Shown: positions 33,668 through 42,155 of the stretch, in pieces | Layout of the letters: every line of letters begins with the position of its first letter | Position numbering within the stretch: position 1 is the first letter of the stretch | NCBI GenBank assembly: GCA_048360435.1 | Contig: DBGCOP010000034.1 | Location: forward strand, 49,591 to 113,590 | Direction: 5' to 3' | Length of the DNA stretch: 64,000 nt | DNA from: Limenecus sp048360435 | Lineage (GTDB): Bacteria; Cyanobacteriota; Vampirovibrionia; Gastranaerophilales; Gastranaerophilaceae | The notes under the pieces: generated by a model | The model's input: only the letters and a program-made list of their open reading frames with translations | The model's database searches: none | What the model was told of the DNA's origin: nothing | Position numbers and translations under genes: made by a program

Positions 33668-34414
33668 TTAGTTACAACAACACATAAAATTATAAGGTGA
33701 TTTTCTGTCCCAATTTACACCCCTCTTTACAATTTTTGCAGGATTACCTGCTATTATCACATTACTTTCATCAAATTGTTTAGTAACAATACTCCCCCAA
33801 CCAATGATGGAATTATCAGAAATTTTAACACCTTTTCCAATTTTTGTGTCTTTCCCTATCCATACATGATTGCCTATTTTAATATTTTTGCCATAATTTA
33901 TGAGATTTCTGTTTGTGTCTATAATACTATGTGTATCTGTTGCCTCAATCGTAACTCCAAATGACACCATACAATTATTTCCTATTTCTATTGCGGTATT
34001 CGGCTCCAATAAAGCAATAAATGCTTCATTAATTGATGAACCATCGCCCAGTTTAAAACTTGCATTATTAATATAATTCTGGTCATTATAGCCAAAACTT
34101 ATAATTGTAGGTGCAGAGCCAATAAAGGTATTACTTCCAATGTCAACAATATTATTATCACCATAAATGTATATATTTAACAATGTAGGAACAATAATAT
34201 TATTACCCAATAAAATAATATTATTACTACCATCTATTGTTAATCTTATATTGGATTTTTCTAATTTGGACAGATCATATTTATTGTTCAGAGAGTCTAA
34301 AGTTTCTTTTACAGAAACAAATCTCAAAAATTTTTTACGAAATCTTTTTCTTCTAACACTTGATAAAATAAAACATGATAAAAGTTTAATAACTTTATTG
34401 TAAATACTTAGCAT
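33668..34414 (-). CDS. Left-handed beta-helix acyl/acetyltransferase (hexapeptide repeat)
   Basis: 248 residues. From residue 60 on, repeated [LIV]-G-x4 hexapeptides (I-L-L-G-N-N, V-D-I-G-S-N, I-E-I-G-N-N, I-K-I-G-N-H, T-K-I-G-K-G) build a LbH domain, with the catalytic-type His in E-A-T-D-T-H-S and G-N-H-V-W-I-G-K-D near 175-183, and the I-I-A-G-N-P-A-K-I-V-K closing segment. WbbJ/LacA-like; it probably O-acetylates a sugar of the surface glycan. The N-terminal 50 residues are basic with one short hydrophobic stretch. Last gene of the minus operon. Strongly AT-rich codon use, like its upstream neighbours. Confidence 0.88.
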   Translation of the reverse strand: MLSIYNKVIKLLSCFILSSVRRKRFRKKFLRFVSVKETLDSLNNKYDLSKLEKSNIRLTIDGSNNIILLGNNIIVPTLLNIYIYGDNNIVDIGSNTFIGSAPTIISFGYNDQNYINNASFKLGDGSSINEAFIALLEPNTAIEIGNNCMVSFGVTIEATDTHSIIDTNRNLINYGKNIKIGNHVWIGKDTKIGKGVKISDNSIIGWGSIVTKQFDESNVIIAGNPAKIVKRGVNWDRKSPYNFMCCCN

Positions 34415-34435
34415 TTCTTTAACTTTCTATCTAAT

Positions 34436-35524
34436 TTATTTAATTCTAAATTTCATTTTTATTCCATATATTTTCATAACAAGATGATTTTTTTCTTGTT
34501 TAATTAAAAAAAAACGTCCAAAAAGAGAAGGCTGATTTTTTAAACCAGACTTTCTAACCTCATATAGAACATTATCCAAACAGCAACAAGGTGAATCAAA
34601 AATTTTATCAGTTAATATATTGCACAAATCAGAATAATTCTCATGCCACGGTTCAAAAACAGCCGCCTCATTATAAGAATACCCAGAACCCCAATCTCTA
34701 TAACTAGTGAAAGAAGCATGCATTTTATATTTTTTAGCAAGTCTTACAAATGAAGGCATATCTTTGTAATTTAAAGAATGTACTACAAAGAGAAGTTCAA
34801 CATTTTTTATTTTTCCATTTGCTTTTTCTTGAGCTATCCATTCCATGTTTTTCATTACTTTTTTAAAATTTCCATATTTTACAATCTTGTCGTATGTTTC
34901 TTGATTTGCAGAATGAATTGAAAACATAATAGAATTAATTCTATCTTTTATGTTTAAGTTTTCACACATTCTTTCTGTACATAAAACACCATTTGTGTGG
35001 ATATTAAATTTTATGTTGGGAAATGATGAAGCAACTTTTTTTATCAGATTGCGAGCGAATCTACTGCCAAACGGATCTCCCGATCCGCTTATATACAAAA
35101 TTTTGACTTTATCAAGTATACTCCATATATTTTTAGTAAAAAGTTCAAGTTTTTTTTCATCATCTTCTGTATTTCTGATTATCTTACTTCGACAAGTAAT
35201 ACAAGCAACATTGCACTCTGTATCACAACTTACTGCTATAATTGATGGATAGACCTCTATACCAGACAAAAATTTTTTATCAGAAATAGCATTATATGCC
35301 ATACAATATTTTAAATTACAAAATGTATAATTATGATTTAAAATAGAATTTCTAAATATTTCAGCTTTTTCTCCATTCCATATTTCTTCAAGCGTTTGTT
35401 CAAATATATTACCAAATGAATAATAATTACAATAAGCAGGACAACAAGGATAAACATTGCCATCCGGCTGAATTTCACAATACGTAAAAGGAGTTTTACA
35501 AACTTGGTCAATATCTATATACAT
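34436..35524 (-). CDS. Radical SAM protein with an N-terminal SPASM-like domain
   Basis: 362 residues. The N-terminal ~80 residues look like a SPASM/twitch cluster domain (C-E-I-Q-P-D-G-N-V-Y-P-C-C at 16-28, Cys32, G-N-I-F-E-Q-T-L-E-E-I-W-N, Cys69 and Cys74). The radical SAM core follows: C-N-V-A-C-I-T-C at 104-111 gives the C-x3-C-x2-C [4Fe-4S] site, then Y-I-S-G-S-G-D-P-F-G near 142 and I-H-T-N-G near 176. SPASM normally comes after the core, so the order is inverted. The C-terminus ends M-K-I-Y-G-I-K-M-K-F-R-I-K, a tail shared by unrelated proteins of this locus. The start overlaps the preceding gene by 10 bases. The reaction is unknown; modification of a sugar or peptide component is plausible. 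Confidence 0.82.
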   Translation of the reverse strand: MYIDIDQVCKTPFTYCEIQPDGNVYPCCPAYCNYYSFGNIFEQTLEEIWNGEKAEIFRNSILNHNYTFCNLKYCMAYNAISDKKFLSGIEVYPSIIAVSCDTECNVACITCRSKIIRNTEDDEKKLELFTKNIWSILDKVKILYISGSGDPFGSRFARNLIKKVASSFPNIKFNIHTNGVLCTERMCENLNIKDRINSIMFSIHSANQETYDKIVKYGNFKKVMKNMEWIAQEKANGKIKNVELLFVVHSLNYKDMPSFVRLAKKYKMHASFTSYRDWGSGYSYNEAAVFEPWHENYSDLCNILTDKIFDSPCCCLDNVLYEVRKSGLKNQPSLFGRFFLIKQEKNHLVMKIYGIKMKFRIK

Positions 35525-36876
35525 TTTTTATTTCTTCCTAGTTTTTTAAGATCTATTTTTAATTTTAAACCACATACTGTTATAATTTTATGATTTCCTT
35601 CATTTCTCAATGAAAAAATTTTTCTTAAATAATTATTTATATCTTTCCTATTTTCTTTTTTTACGGGCACATAAATAATTTTGTCAGCAGGATATATTAA
35701 ATCCAAAAATAGAGATTTAATTTTTTTATTATTTTGAAAATAATCTCTCAGTGAACGAGCATTAACATTAAAAATTTTTAATCCGTCATACATATATAAA
35801 CATCCGGGATTAATTATTAAATCAGCAAATATTTTTTTTGCATCTTGTGCTTTAGTTATATTATTGCAAACTATTACCCAATCTTTTGGTCTCCTTTTTC
35901 TCAATATTTTTGATAATTCTTTTTCTTTAACAATATCAAACGTTCTTGGATAAATATCTCTATTTTTAGTTGTCGTCCAGGTTGCATTATTAGTTGACAT
36001 ATATTCAAAGCCATCTGTAAAAGTTTTATACTCTTTCTTATGCTCTTGATATTCCTCTAAAGTATGAATAACATAATCACCCTTTTTCATCTTAGGAGAA
36101 CCCATAGCGATAAGTTTTTCTGCTATTAACGGTGTCATATCATCTTTTTCTTCACAAGAAATCCTCTTTGGAACATCTAAACATCCTGAACAAAATTCAC
36201 ACCAATGCAGTTGATCTGCAAATTCTTCCGGTGTTCTTTTCCACCAACCTTCTTCTACCTTCCAACCGCCAGGGCCATCAAATAGCATATCAAGTGCGCC
36301 TGCAACTTCACAAAAAAATGCCCCTTTAGGTGTGATTGTTGCAGACCATGTATTTTGTATCCAGCAGGCATCTCTCTTTTGTATCCATTCTTCATCACTT
36401 ATCCCCAATTCTTTTCTTGACATAAGCAAGGCTTGATGAATGCATGTATTATCATGATCATTGACATTTTGTGCTGCAAAAGAATCATTTATAGTTTCAA
36501 AATGTTTATAATATGTTTTGTTTAAGGTAGACCAAAGACCGGTTCTTGCTGTCTCAAAGTCAGTAAAATGCCCCGAAATATATTTTTGCATATCTTCAAT
36601 CGGCTGGCGACCTGTTGTTTCATCTATAAGAAGTCTCTTGCTTTTTAAATAATCTGCAAATTTTTCAAATTCAGGATGTAAGGTTGGTTCTCCACCTATC
36701 ATACCGACGCAGCCTTTATATCCATCGAGAGAATCAACTGCTTTTTTAAATGTTTCAAAATCCATAAAAAATGTCTTATTGTGATGCCCACAAAATCTTG
36801 TACAATTTGAACATTTATGCACACATGCATTAGTTATATCAATTTGAATTACTTTTTGATTTTTTGGACTTATCAT
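35515..36876 (-). CDS. Radical SAM protein of the glycan locus
   Basis: 453 residues. The core motif C-V-H-K-C-S-N-C (Cys18, 22, 25) is near the N-terminus, followed by G-M-I-G-G-E-P-T-L-H-P near 58-68, which contacts SAM. The middle carries extra Cys (D-A-C-W; F-F-C-E; H-W-C-E-F-C-S-G-C) compatible with auxiliary clusters. The C-terminal ~170 residues are a separate alpha/beta region, and the protein ends with I-I-T-V-C-G-L-K-L-K-I-D-L-K, again the locus tail motif. GGAG precedes the ATG by 10 bases; one base separates it from the preceding glycosyltransferase gene, so it is co-translated. Function unknown; not a maturase for any peptide I can see nearby. Confidence 0.85.
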   Translation of the reverse strand: MISPKNQKVIQIDITNACVHKCSNCTRFCGHHNKTFFMDFETFKKAVDSLDGYKGCVGMIGGEPTLHPEFEKFADYLKSKRLLIDETTGRQPIEDMQKYISGHFTDFETARTGLWSTLNKTYYKHFETINDSFAAQNVNDHDNTCIHQALLMSRKELGISDEEWIQKRDACWIQNTWSATITPKGAFFCEVAGALDMLFDGPGGWKVEEGWWKRTPEEFADQLHWCEFCSGCLDVPKRISCEEKDDMTPLIAEKLIAMGSPKMKKGDYVIHTLEEYQEHKKEYKTFTDGFEYMSTNNATWTTTKNRDIYPRTFDIVKEKELSKILRKRRPKDWVIVCNNITKAQDAKKIFADLIINPGCLYMYDGLKIFNVNARSLRDYFQNNKKIKSLFLDLIYPADKIIYVPVKKENRKDINNYLRKIFSLRNEGNHKIITVCGLKLKIDLKKLGRNKKCI

Positions 36877-36877
36877 T

Positions 36878-39202
36878 TTATATTTTCTCCTCTACATCAA
36901 ATGCATTCTTAAGATTTATCAAAGATTTTTCATATATTTTTTTAGATAAAGCAAGCAAATTATTTTGCATATTTATGTAATCCTTTTGATTCATATCAAT
37001 AGCTCTTTCCATAGCTAATGCTAAATCACCATCACAAGCAAATAGCAAGCTATTTCCTTCATTAAATTTATGTATAGATGCAAATTTTTTATGAATTATA
37101 CATGGCTTTAAAAATCCATAAGAATATTGGAATGTTCCGCTTGTTCCATACTTTATATATCTTTCATGCTGGGGATTCGAAGAATCAAGAAGTGCCAAAA
37201 TATAATCAGCTTTTTCCATATCATCGAATAGCACATCAAAATACTGATATCCTTTCATATTGAAATACTTTTTTAAATGTTTGGGAATATTCTCTAATGA
37301 GCCTTTTCTTCCAATATGTGTAATTTTAAAATTAGTAACTCCTTTTTCATGCAACTGTTGTACTGCATTGATTAATAGATCATAGTTACGCCTGAAACCT
37401 GCAATCCAACCCACAACTATAAAACTAGTTTCTGATAAATTATTAGATGTAATATTTATATCGCCAAAATAGTGAGGATTTAACATAGGCACTCTATCAA
37501 TAAAACCGGGAATTTCTGCAATTTGAAAAACTTTATGCTCAGTGGCAAGTTTTTCATTTAGTCGATCAAGATGATGCTCTACACAAAACAGTTTATCTTG
37601 ATATTTATTTAAACTGGAAAATAATTCTAAACAATTATGCCAGCCGGTTTCATCATAAACTATATGCGAAGATATAAATATTTTTTTATAGCTGTTAATT
37701 TTATCAAAAGTTAAATATCGTGCAAACAATTTTTGCGTCAATTCAAAAATTCTAAAATTTTGAAATTTAAACCTAACAAACGGTTTTTCTGTATTTAATT
37801 CCGGATTTATAATTAAATCAACGTTATATCCCAAATCCAAAAAATATTTTACGTAGCCCGGTAAAGTTTCAGAATGACCATCGTTTACTTCAACTAAAAG
37901 TACAGTGTTATCTTTTATCTCACATTGTAAAGCTAAAAAGAGATTGTCCGAAATACTCAAGGATACTTTTTCTTTTTCATATAATTTTTCTATATCATAT
38001 CTAAGATTAGTAACCTGTTTTTTTAGTTCTAAATATTTATTCTTAACATTAAACTTTAAACCTAAAAATGTGTATATTTTTTTATTTTCAATATTCTCTA
38101 TATTAAAAATCTTTTTAAACGTACTTTGAACAGGCTTTTTATGGGGCATATAGATTTTAAACCCTAATATAGTAAGCACTTTTTGATAGTTTTCATTATT
38201 TTTCAAAGAAAAAAGTGTTTCTAAAATATCTTTTTTATTTAAAGAAGAATAATCATATCTTTTTATTTTTTCAAAATTAGAAAAAAGATAATAATTTCCA
38301 TCAAAATGTTGTATATTCAATCCCGAATAGAATTCAGAATTAAATATTTCATGCAGCCTGTTGTAATATTCAGGGTAATTTTTACTATTGTGAGGAATAA
38401 CTTCTTTTATATTCCATATAAAAACATCAACAGCAGCTACTGCAATATGTCTTTTTATTTCATCAAAATATTCTAATTTCGAACAGTTCTCAATTACATT
38501 TTCAAAGACATTACACAAATCATAAAAACTTTTATAATTTAAAGAAGATCTTTGATTTTGTATATTGAGCCTGTAATAGACCAAAATATCCTCAATATAA
38601 GTAATTGATTTTGCATATGCATAAAGAGAATAAAAGAATGCAATATCTTCATATGGTCCTAACTTACAAAATCTTAAACCTGTCTTCTTTAAAAAATCAG
38701 TTTTAATAATTTTATTCCAAGGTGCCGGATTAATTACATTTAAAGTAAACATATCCTTCCAGCTAAAAATTTTTTTATATTTTGGTAAAGCGGAAAATCT
38801 TAGAGAATGATGATTTGACACCTTTTTGGTTGCATCATCATAATCATATGTTTCACAAGCAACTATGTCGCACCCTGTTTCCAAAGCTTTATTATATAGT
38901 TTTTCAAACATACGTAAATCAAAGAAATCGTCAGCATCAAGAAAAATAGTATAATCACCTTTTGCTTCATCTATTCCTAAGTTTCTGGCTGTATGTACAC
39001 CACCATTTTCTTTGTTTATGATTTTTATCCTTGAATCTGTTCTAGCATATTCTTCAAGAATTGACAGGGAGTTATCCGTTGAGCCGTCATTAACACAGAT
39101 GATTTCTATGTCTTTGAGCGTTTGATTAACAACACTGTCTAGGCATTCTCTCAAATATTGTTCTGCATTATAAACAGGTATAATTATTGAAATTTTAGGC
39201 AT
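36878..39202 (-). CDS. Bifunctional glycosyltransferase: GT2 plus a C-terminal GT4-like domain
   Basis: 774 residues. Residues 1-330 are GT2 (I-S-I-I-I-P-V-Y-N-A-E near 4, V-N-D-G-S-T-D near 37, F-L-D-A-D-D near 87). Residues about 340-400 hold two copies of the locus motif (I-L-G-F-K-I-Y-M and F-L-G-L-K-F-N-V) and a short coiled coil. Residues about 430-770 look like a GT-B enzyme: L-L-V-E-V-N-D-G-H-S-E, F-I-V-V-G-W-I-A-G-F-R-R-N, I-G-R-K-G-S, K-Y-G-T-S-G-T-F-Q-Y-S-Y-G. Two transferases in one chain suggest consecutive sugar additions. It overlaps the upstream GT2 gene by 19 bases; its first 60 codons are almost the same as that gene's, including 91 of 92 identical bases (39018-39109 versus 40082-40173). 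Confidence 0.82.
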   Translation of the reverse strand: MPKISIIIPVYNAEQYLRECLDSVVNQTLKDIEIICVNDGSTDNSLSILEEYARTDSRIKIINKENGGVHTARNLGIDEAKGDYTIFLDADDFFDLRMFEKLYNKALETGCDIVACETYDYDDATKKVSNHHSLRFSALPKYKKIFSWKDMFTLNVINPAPWNKIIKTDFLKKTGLRFCKLGPYEDIAFFYSLYAYAKSITYIEDILVYYRLNIQNQRSSLNYKSFYDLCNVFENVIENCSKLEYFDEIKRHIAVAAVDVFIWNIKEVIPHNSKNYPEYYNRLHEIFNSEFYSGLNIQHFDGNYYLFSNFEKIKRYDYSSLNKKDILETLFSLKNNENYQKVLTILGFKIYMPHKKPVQSTFKKIFNIENIENKKIYTFLGLKFNVKNKYLELKKQVTNLRYDIEKLYEKEKVSLSISDNLFLALQCEIKDNTVLLVEVNDGHSETLPGYVKYFLDLGYNVDLIINPELNTEKPFVRFKFQNFRIFELTQKLFARYLTFDKINSYKKIFISSHIVYDETGWHNCLELFSSLNKYQDKLFCVEHHLDRLNEKLATEHKVFQIAEIPGFIDRVPMLNPHYFGDINITSNNLSETSFIVVGWIAGFRRNYDLLINAVQQLHEKGVTNFKITHIGRKGSLENIPKHLKKYFNMKGYQYFDVLFDDMEKADYILALLDSSNPQHERYIKYGTSGTFQYSYGFLKPCIIHKKFASIHKFNEGNSLLFACDGDLALAMERAIDMNQKDYINMQNNLLALSKKIYEKSLINLKNAFDVEEKI
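39018..39109 (-). repeat. 92-base segment duplicated between two neighbouring GT2 genes (copy 1)
   Basis: It matches 40082-40173 at 91 of 92 bases by eye (one C/T difference at 39077). Both copies encode the GT2 segment containing the V-N-D-G-S-T-D motif. The genes diverge quickly on both sides, which suggests recent gene conversion or a duplication followed by rapid divergence. Confidence 0.85.
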
Positions 39203-40266
39203 GAATCATCCTCCAATATCCTTTCTCTCAACATCTTTGTCCATCTTTTTACCTTGAACTTTTTCTTGAAAAATATAAAAGTTTTTTCAGTCTGAGTTGT
39301 TTTTATATCAAACAATTCAAAGAATTTTTGGTTTTTAAATTTGAAAATCAAATGTCTCAACTTTTGATAATTAGACATTTTTAACAGCTCAAATTTGGAA
39401 AATTTACTTTTCACAAAATCAAGAAAATCTTCAATGTCTTTTATATATTCATTTCTGTAATTTTCATCAGAAAGTACTCTCCAATAGTGAATGGAGCCTC
39501 CTAAAAAATGTTGTGTGGATGCAATTTGAATTTTTCTTGTCTGCTCTTGAAAAATTTGTGTATTAAAAAAATATTTATATGCGTAAAAATCATTTTTTAT
39601 ACAGCTTTTGTAACTTGAAGTTGCAGAAGCTGTGCGAAATTCCGTATAGATACAAAGGGACTCGGGAATAAATGAATATACCGCTCCTGAAAAAAATGAA
39701 GATAAACAGAATATCAAATCTTCTGCATTTTTTATTCCGGCAGGAAATTCTATTTTTTTGTTTTCAAGAAATGATTTCTTAAAAGCTTTGTCCCATATAA
39801 AAACCTGTAAAGATATTAAATTTTTTAGTGAGTTATTTCGTTTTAAACTTAGCTTTTTCAATTTATAGGCATATTCATCGGTTTTTATAATTTTTTTATC
39901 ACAGCGGCAATCGTGCCCCCACATAACTATATCAGGTGACTGTGAGTCAATTTTTTCCACAACTTTTTCGCAGAGGTCAGGCTTGTACAAATCATCAGAA
40001 TCAAGAAACATTATATATTCTCCCCGAGCTGATTTGATCCCGTTATTTCTTGATGATGAAACACCCTGATTTTTTTGATTGATGATTTTTATCCTTGAAT
40101 CTGTTCTAGCATATTCTTCAAGAATTGACAGGGAGTTATCTGTTGAGCCGTCATTAACACAGATGATTTCTATATCTTTGAAGGTTTGATTGATTACACT
40201 GTTTAAGCACTCTTTTAAATAATTCTCTGTATTGTATACAGGAATTATTACTGATATCTTAGGCAT
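39184..40266 (-). CDS. Glycosyltransferase family 2
   Basis: 360 residues. GT2 motifs: I-S-V-I-I-P-V-Y-N-T-E near 4, I-C-V-N-D-G-S-T-D-N near 36, F-L-D-S-D-D near 87. The second half is unlike other GTs in the window and ends with K-T-F-I-F-F-K-K-K-F-K-V-K-R, a basic variant of the locus tail. The start overlaps the XRE regulator's end by 8 bases, and its end overlaps the bifunctional GT by 19 bases. It shares a 92-base nearly identical segment with that gene. Confidence 0.88.
   Translation of the reverse strand: MPKISVIIPVYNTENYLKECLNSVINQTFKDIEIICVNDGSTDNSLSILEEYARTDSRIKIINQKNQGVSSSRNNGIKSARGEYIMFLDSDDLYKPDLCEKVVEKIDSQSPDIVMWGHDCRCDKKIIKTDEYAYKLKKLSLKRNNSLKNLISLQVFIWDKAFKKSFLENKKIEFPAGIKNAEDLIFCLSSFFSGAVYSFIPESLCIYTEFRTASATSSYKSCIKNDFYAYKYFFNTQIFQEQTRKIQIASTQHFLGGSIHYWRVLSDENYRNEYIKDIEDFLDFVKSKFSKFELLKMSNYQKLRHLIFKFKNQKFFELFDIKTTQTEKTFIFFKKKFKVKRWTKMLRERILEDDSCLKFQ
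40082..40173 (-). repeat. 92-base duplicated GT2 segment (copy 2)
   Basis: Partner of 39018-39109; see that entry for the identity. The spacing between copies is 1064 bases, about one gene length, in the same orientation. Confidence 0.85.
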
Positions 40267-40600
40267 TAGCTCTCCTTTTTACCAGCAGTTCAATCATTTC
40301 ACGGCTGAGTTTGAGCTCTGAAGGATTCATGCTTTTGATCATTTCAAAAATTTTTGCTTCATCCTCTGATTGAACATAAGCAGATATGTGTTTTATATCT
40401 TCAATATCAAATTTCAAAACTTCTTTAAGCTTGAGATAGGTAATCATCTTGGGTAAATATGTTCCGTCTTCAAGTTTGCCTATGTGACGTGTGCTCAGTC
40501 CGATTTTTTTTGCTAATTCTTCTTGTGTTAGTTTCATAGCTTTGCGTTGCTTTTTGATTAAAAAAGATAAAGCAGATGCTATTGATTCTTCGTTAATCAC
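40259..40600 (-). CDS. XRE-family (Cro/CI-type HTH) regulator heading the minus-strand glycan operon
   Basis: 113 residues; GTG start at 40600 with AGGGTGG upstream. Helix-turn-helix at about 20-60: R-K-A-M-K-L-T-Q-E-E-L-A-K-K-I-G-L-S-T-R-H-I-G-K-L-E-D-G-T-Y-L-P. The C-terminal half is helical and probably dimerises. It is the first gene of a tightly overlapping operon (8-base overlap with the GT2 gene), so the regulator is made together with the enzymes. A perfect 15-base palindrome overlaps its ribosome-binding region, suggesting autorepression. It faces a second, related XRE gene across 189 bases. Confidence 0.88.
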   Translation of the reverse strand: MINEESIASALSFLIKKQRKAMKLTQEELAKKIGLSTRHIGKLEDGTYLPKMITYLKLKEVLKFDIEDIKHISAYVQSEDEAKIFEMIKSMNPSELKLSREMIELLVKRRANA

Positions 40601-40610
40601 TAAACCACCC

Positions 40611-40625
40611 TCATTGTGTCAATGA
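40611..40625. promoter_or_regulatory. Palindromic operator candidate at the minus-strand XRE start
   Basis: TCATTG-TGT-CAATGA, a perfect inverted repeat with 6-base arms, 11-25 bases upstream of the GTG start codon. Position and symmetry fit a dimeric HTH binding site. Nearby, GTTACC (40631-40636) and GGTAAC (40764-40769) form a mirrored pair across the divergent region. Confidence 0.45.
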
Positions 40626-40741
40626 AATTCGTTACCTTTTGAGTATGTCATGAGAATAGCAGAAAACAGACAAAAAGTATACGTTATTCATTTAGTTTCT
40701 TTTTACAAAAAGTAATGTAAAACAGTGTTTATGTGATAACT

Positions 40742-40755
40742 GGTTCAATTTAACC
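40742..40755. promoter_or_regulatory. Palindromic operator candidate upstream of the plus-strand XRE gene
   Basis: GGTTCAATTTAACC, 12 of 14 bases symmetric, 35-48 bases before the ATG at 40790. A candidate site for one of the two XRE proteins; no clear -35/-10 pair could be assigned around it. Confidence 0.35.
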
Positions 40756-40789
40756 TAATAAGGGGTAACAAAAATCATTAAGGTTTTTT

Positions 40790-41122
40790 ATGAATAAAAA
40801 AGATGTGGGGCGCAAAATAAAAGAATTTCGTAATTTAGCAGGTTTGACACAAGCTGAACTGGCTGAAGCTGTACATATGCACGAAAAACAAATTTCACGT
40901 ATTGAAGCAGGGGTTCATTTTCCTACTTTTGACAATTTTGTGAAAATACTCGAAGTTTTAAATGTTGAAATGAAGGATTTTGATTTATCTTTAAAAATTG
41001 AAAAAAACAGCCTTCGGAAAAAAGCTTTAAAAATTATACAACGAGCTAATAATAAAGAGCTGATTTTTTATGTCTCAATGCTTGAAACATTACATAAATG
41101 TATTAAACAAGAAAACACTTAA
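40790..41122 (+). CDS. XRE-family HTH regulator heading the plus-strand glycan operon
   Basis: 110 residues. HTH at about residues 7-55: I-K-E-F-R-N-L-A-G-L-T-Q-A-E-L-A-E-A-V-H-M-H-E-K-Q-I-S-R-I-E-A-G. The C-terminal half is helical and Lys-rich. AAGG lies before the ATG. It is related in layout to the divergent XRE gene but clearly different in sequence, so the two probably recognise different sites. It is followed by a 115-base gap with two inverted repeats and then the plus-strand glycan genes, unlike the minus operon where the regulator overlaps the first enzyme gene. Confidence 0.87.
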   Translation: MNKKDVGRKIKEFRNLAGLTQAELAEAVHMHEKQISRIEAGVHFPTFDNFVKILEVLNVEMKDFDLSLKIEKNSLRKKALKIIQRANNKELIFYVSMLETLHKCIKQENT

Positions 41123-41176
41123 TAATTATTTATAAAAATAATATAATTATTGTGTTTGGTTTACAATTTTATGTAT

Positions 41177-41213
41177 TGCAAACATTAGATTTGCTTATTA
41201 AGTAATGTTTGCA
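41177..41213. promoter_or_regulatory. 11-bp inverted repeat upstream of the GT8 operon
   Basis: TGCAAACATTA (41177-41187) and TAATGTTTGCA (41203-41213) are perfect reverse complements with a 15-base loop, ending 24 bases before the GT8 start and without a U-run, so it is not a standard terminator. AATAATTAT/ATAATTATT lies about 50 bases further upstream. It could be an operator pair for the XRE protein or an RNA hairpin in the leader. Confidence 0.5.
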
Positions 41214-41237
41214 TTCTTTAAAATCTTAGGAGACAGA

Positions 41238-42155
41238 ATGAAGTTAAATATTGCATATGCAGTAGATGAGAATGTTACAACACTTGTGTCCGTTTCAATT
41301 GCAAGTATTTTATCTAACAACAAATCTAATGATATTGAAATAATAATTTTAAATTCACGTCTGCCGGAAAATTGCAAAAAAAGTATAGAAAGCCTGAAAA
41401 AAATAAAAGATTTTGAGCTTCGTTTTGTAGATGTTGATAAAAAAGAATTTGAAAACTTATGTGCAAAATCATGGACAATAACTTCTTTCTTTCGATTCAA
41501 AATTGCTTCTTTATGTCCTGATCTCGATAAAATAATTTATCTTGACTGCGATACTATGTGCAGAAAAGATTTAAAGGACTTTTTTAATATTGATATGAAA
41601 AATAAATTGGTGGCTGCCAGATATGAATATGACATCAATGAAAGAATAAAAAAAATAAAACCTGAAATTAAATCTGACTGGTATTTTAATTCAGGAGTTA
41701 TGGTTATAAATCTTAAACGCTGGAGAGAAGAAAAACTGGAAGAAAAGCTTTTTGAGCAGGCGTTGAATAATCCTGAGCAATATGACTTTATTGATCAGGA
41801 CATCTTAAACATTGTAATTGATGATGATAAAGTGCGTATCGATGATAATGAGGTTTATTTGAATGTTTGGTGGACACAATTAAAAAGACCTTTGGTTAAA
41901 CGTATTCATACTCTTGTTCATTTTATAGGTCCCAAGCCGAACAATATTGAGTGTCGAAATATCTACAAAGATGAATGGTGGAAATATGCTGCTTTAGTCC
42001 CCGAGTGCAAAAAATATACGTATATATATAAGAGACAAAGAATAGAATGTTTTAAGGAGTTTTTCTTTAACAAAATGTTGTTCAGCAATAAGGTTGAATA
42101 TATTGTTTTGGGTGTGAAATTTTCCTTTAAGAGAAAGCAGGTTGTAAATGCCTAA
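41238..42155 (+). CDS. Glycosyltransferase family 8
   Basis: 305 residues from ATG 41238, which has AGGAGAC just upstream; the open frame continues upstream but that part lies in the inverted-repeat region. GT8 features: I-A-Y-A-V-D-E-N near residue 4, the metal-binding Y-L-D-C-D-T-M near 98-104, Y-F-N-S-G-V-M-V-I-N-L near 147, D-Q-D-I-L-N near 190 and H-F-I-G-P-K-P near 233. Members use UDP-glucose or UDP-galactose and often add them to LPS core. The C-terminus I-V-L-G-V-K-F-S-F-K-R-K is the locus tail motif. Its end overlaps the next gene by 8 bases. Confidence 0.9.
   Translation: MKLNIAYAVDENVTTLVSVSIASILSNNKSNDIEIIILNSRLPENCKKSIESLKKIKDFELRFVDVDKKEFENLCAKSWTITSFFRFKIASLCPDLDKIIYLDCDTMCRKDLKDFFNIDMKNKLVAARYEYDINERIKKIKPEIKSDWYFNSGVMVINLKRWREEKLEEKLFEQALNNPEQYDFIDQDILNIVIDDDKVRIDDNEVYLNVWWTQLKRPLVKRIHTLVHFIGPKPNNIECRNIYKDEWWKYAALVPECKKYTYIYKRQRIECFKEFFFNKMLFSNKVEYIVLGVKFSFKRKQVVNA

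Noticed and set aside
34436..36876. RiPP biosynthesis locus
   Set aside because: Two radical SAM genes stand together, but no small precursor gene, leader-binding domain or peptidase is nearby; the neighbours are glycosyltransferases.
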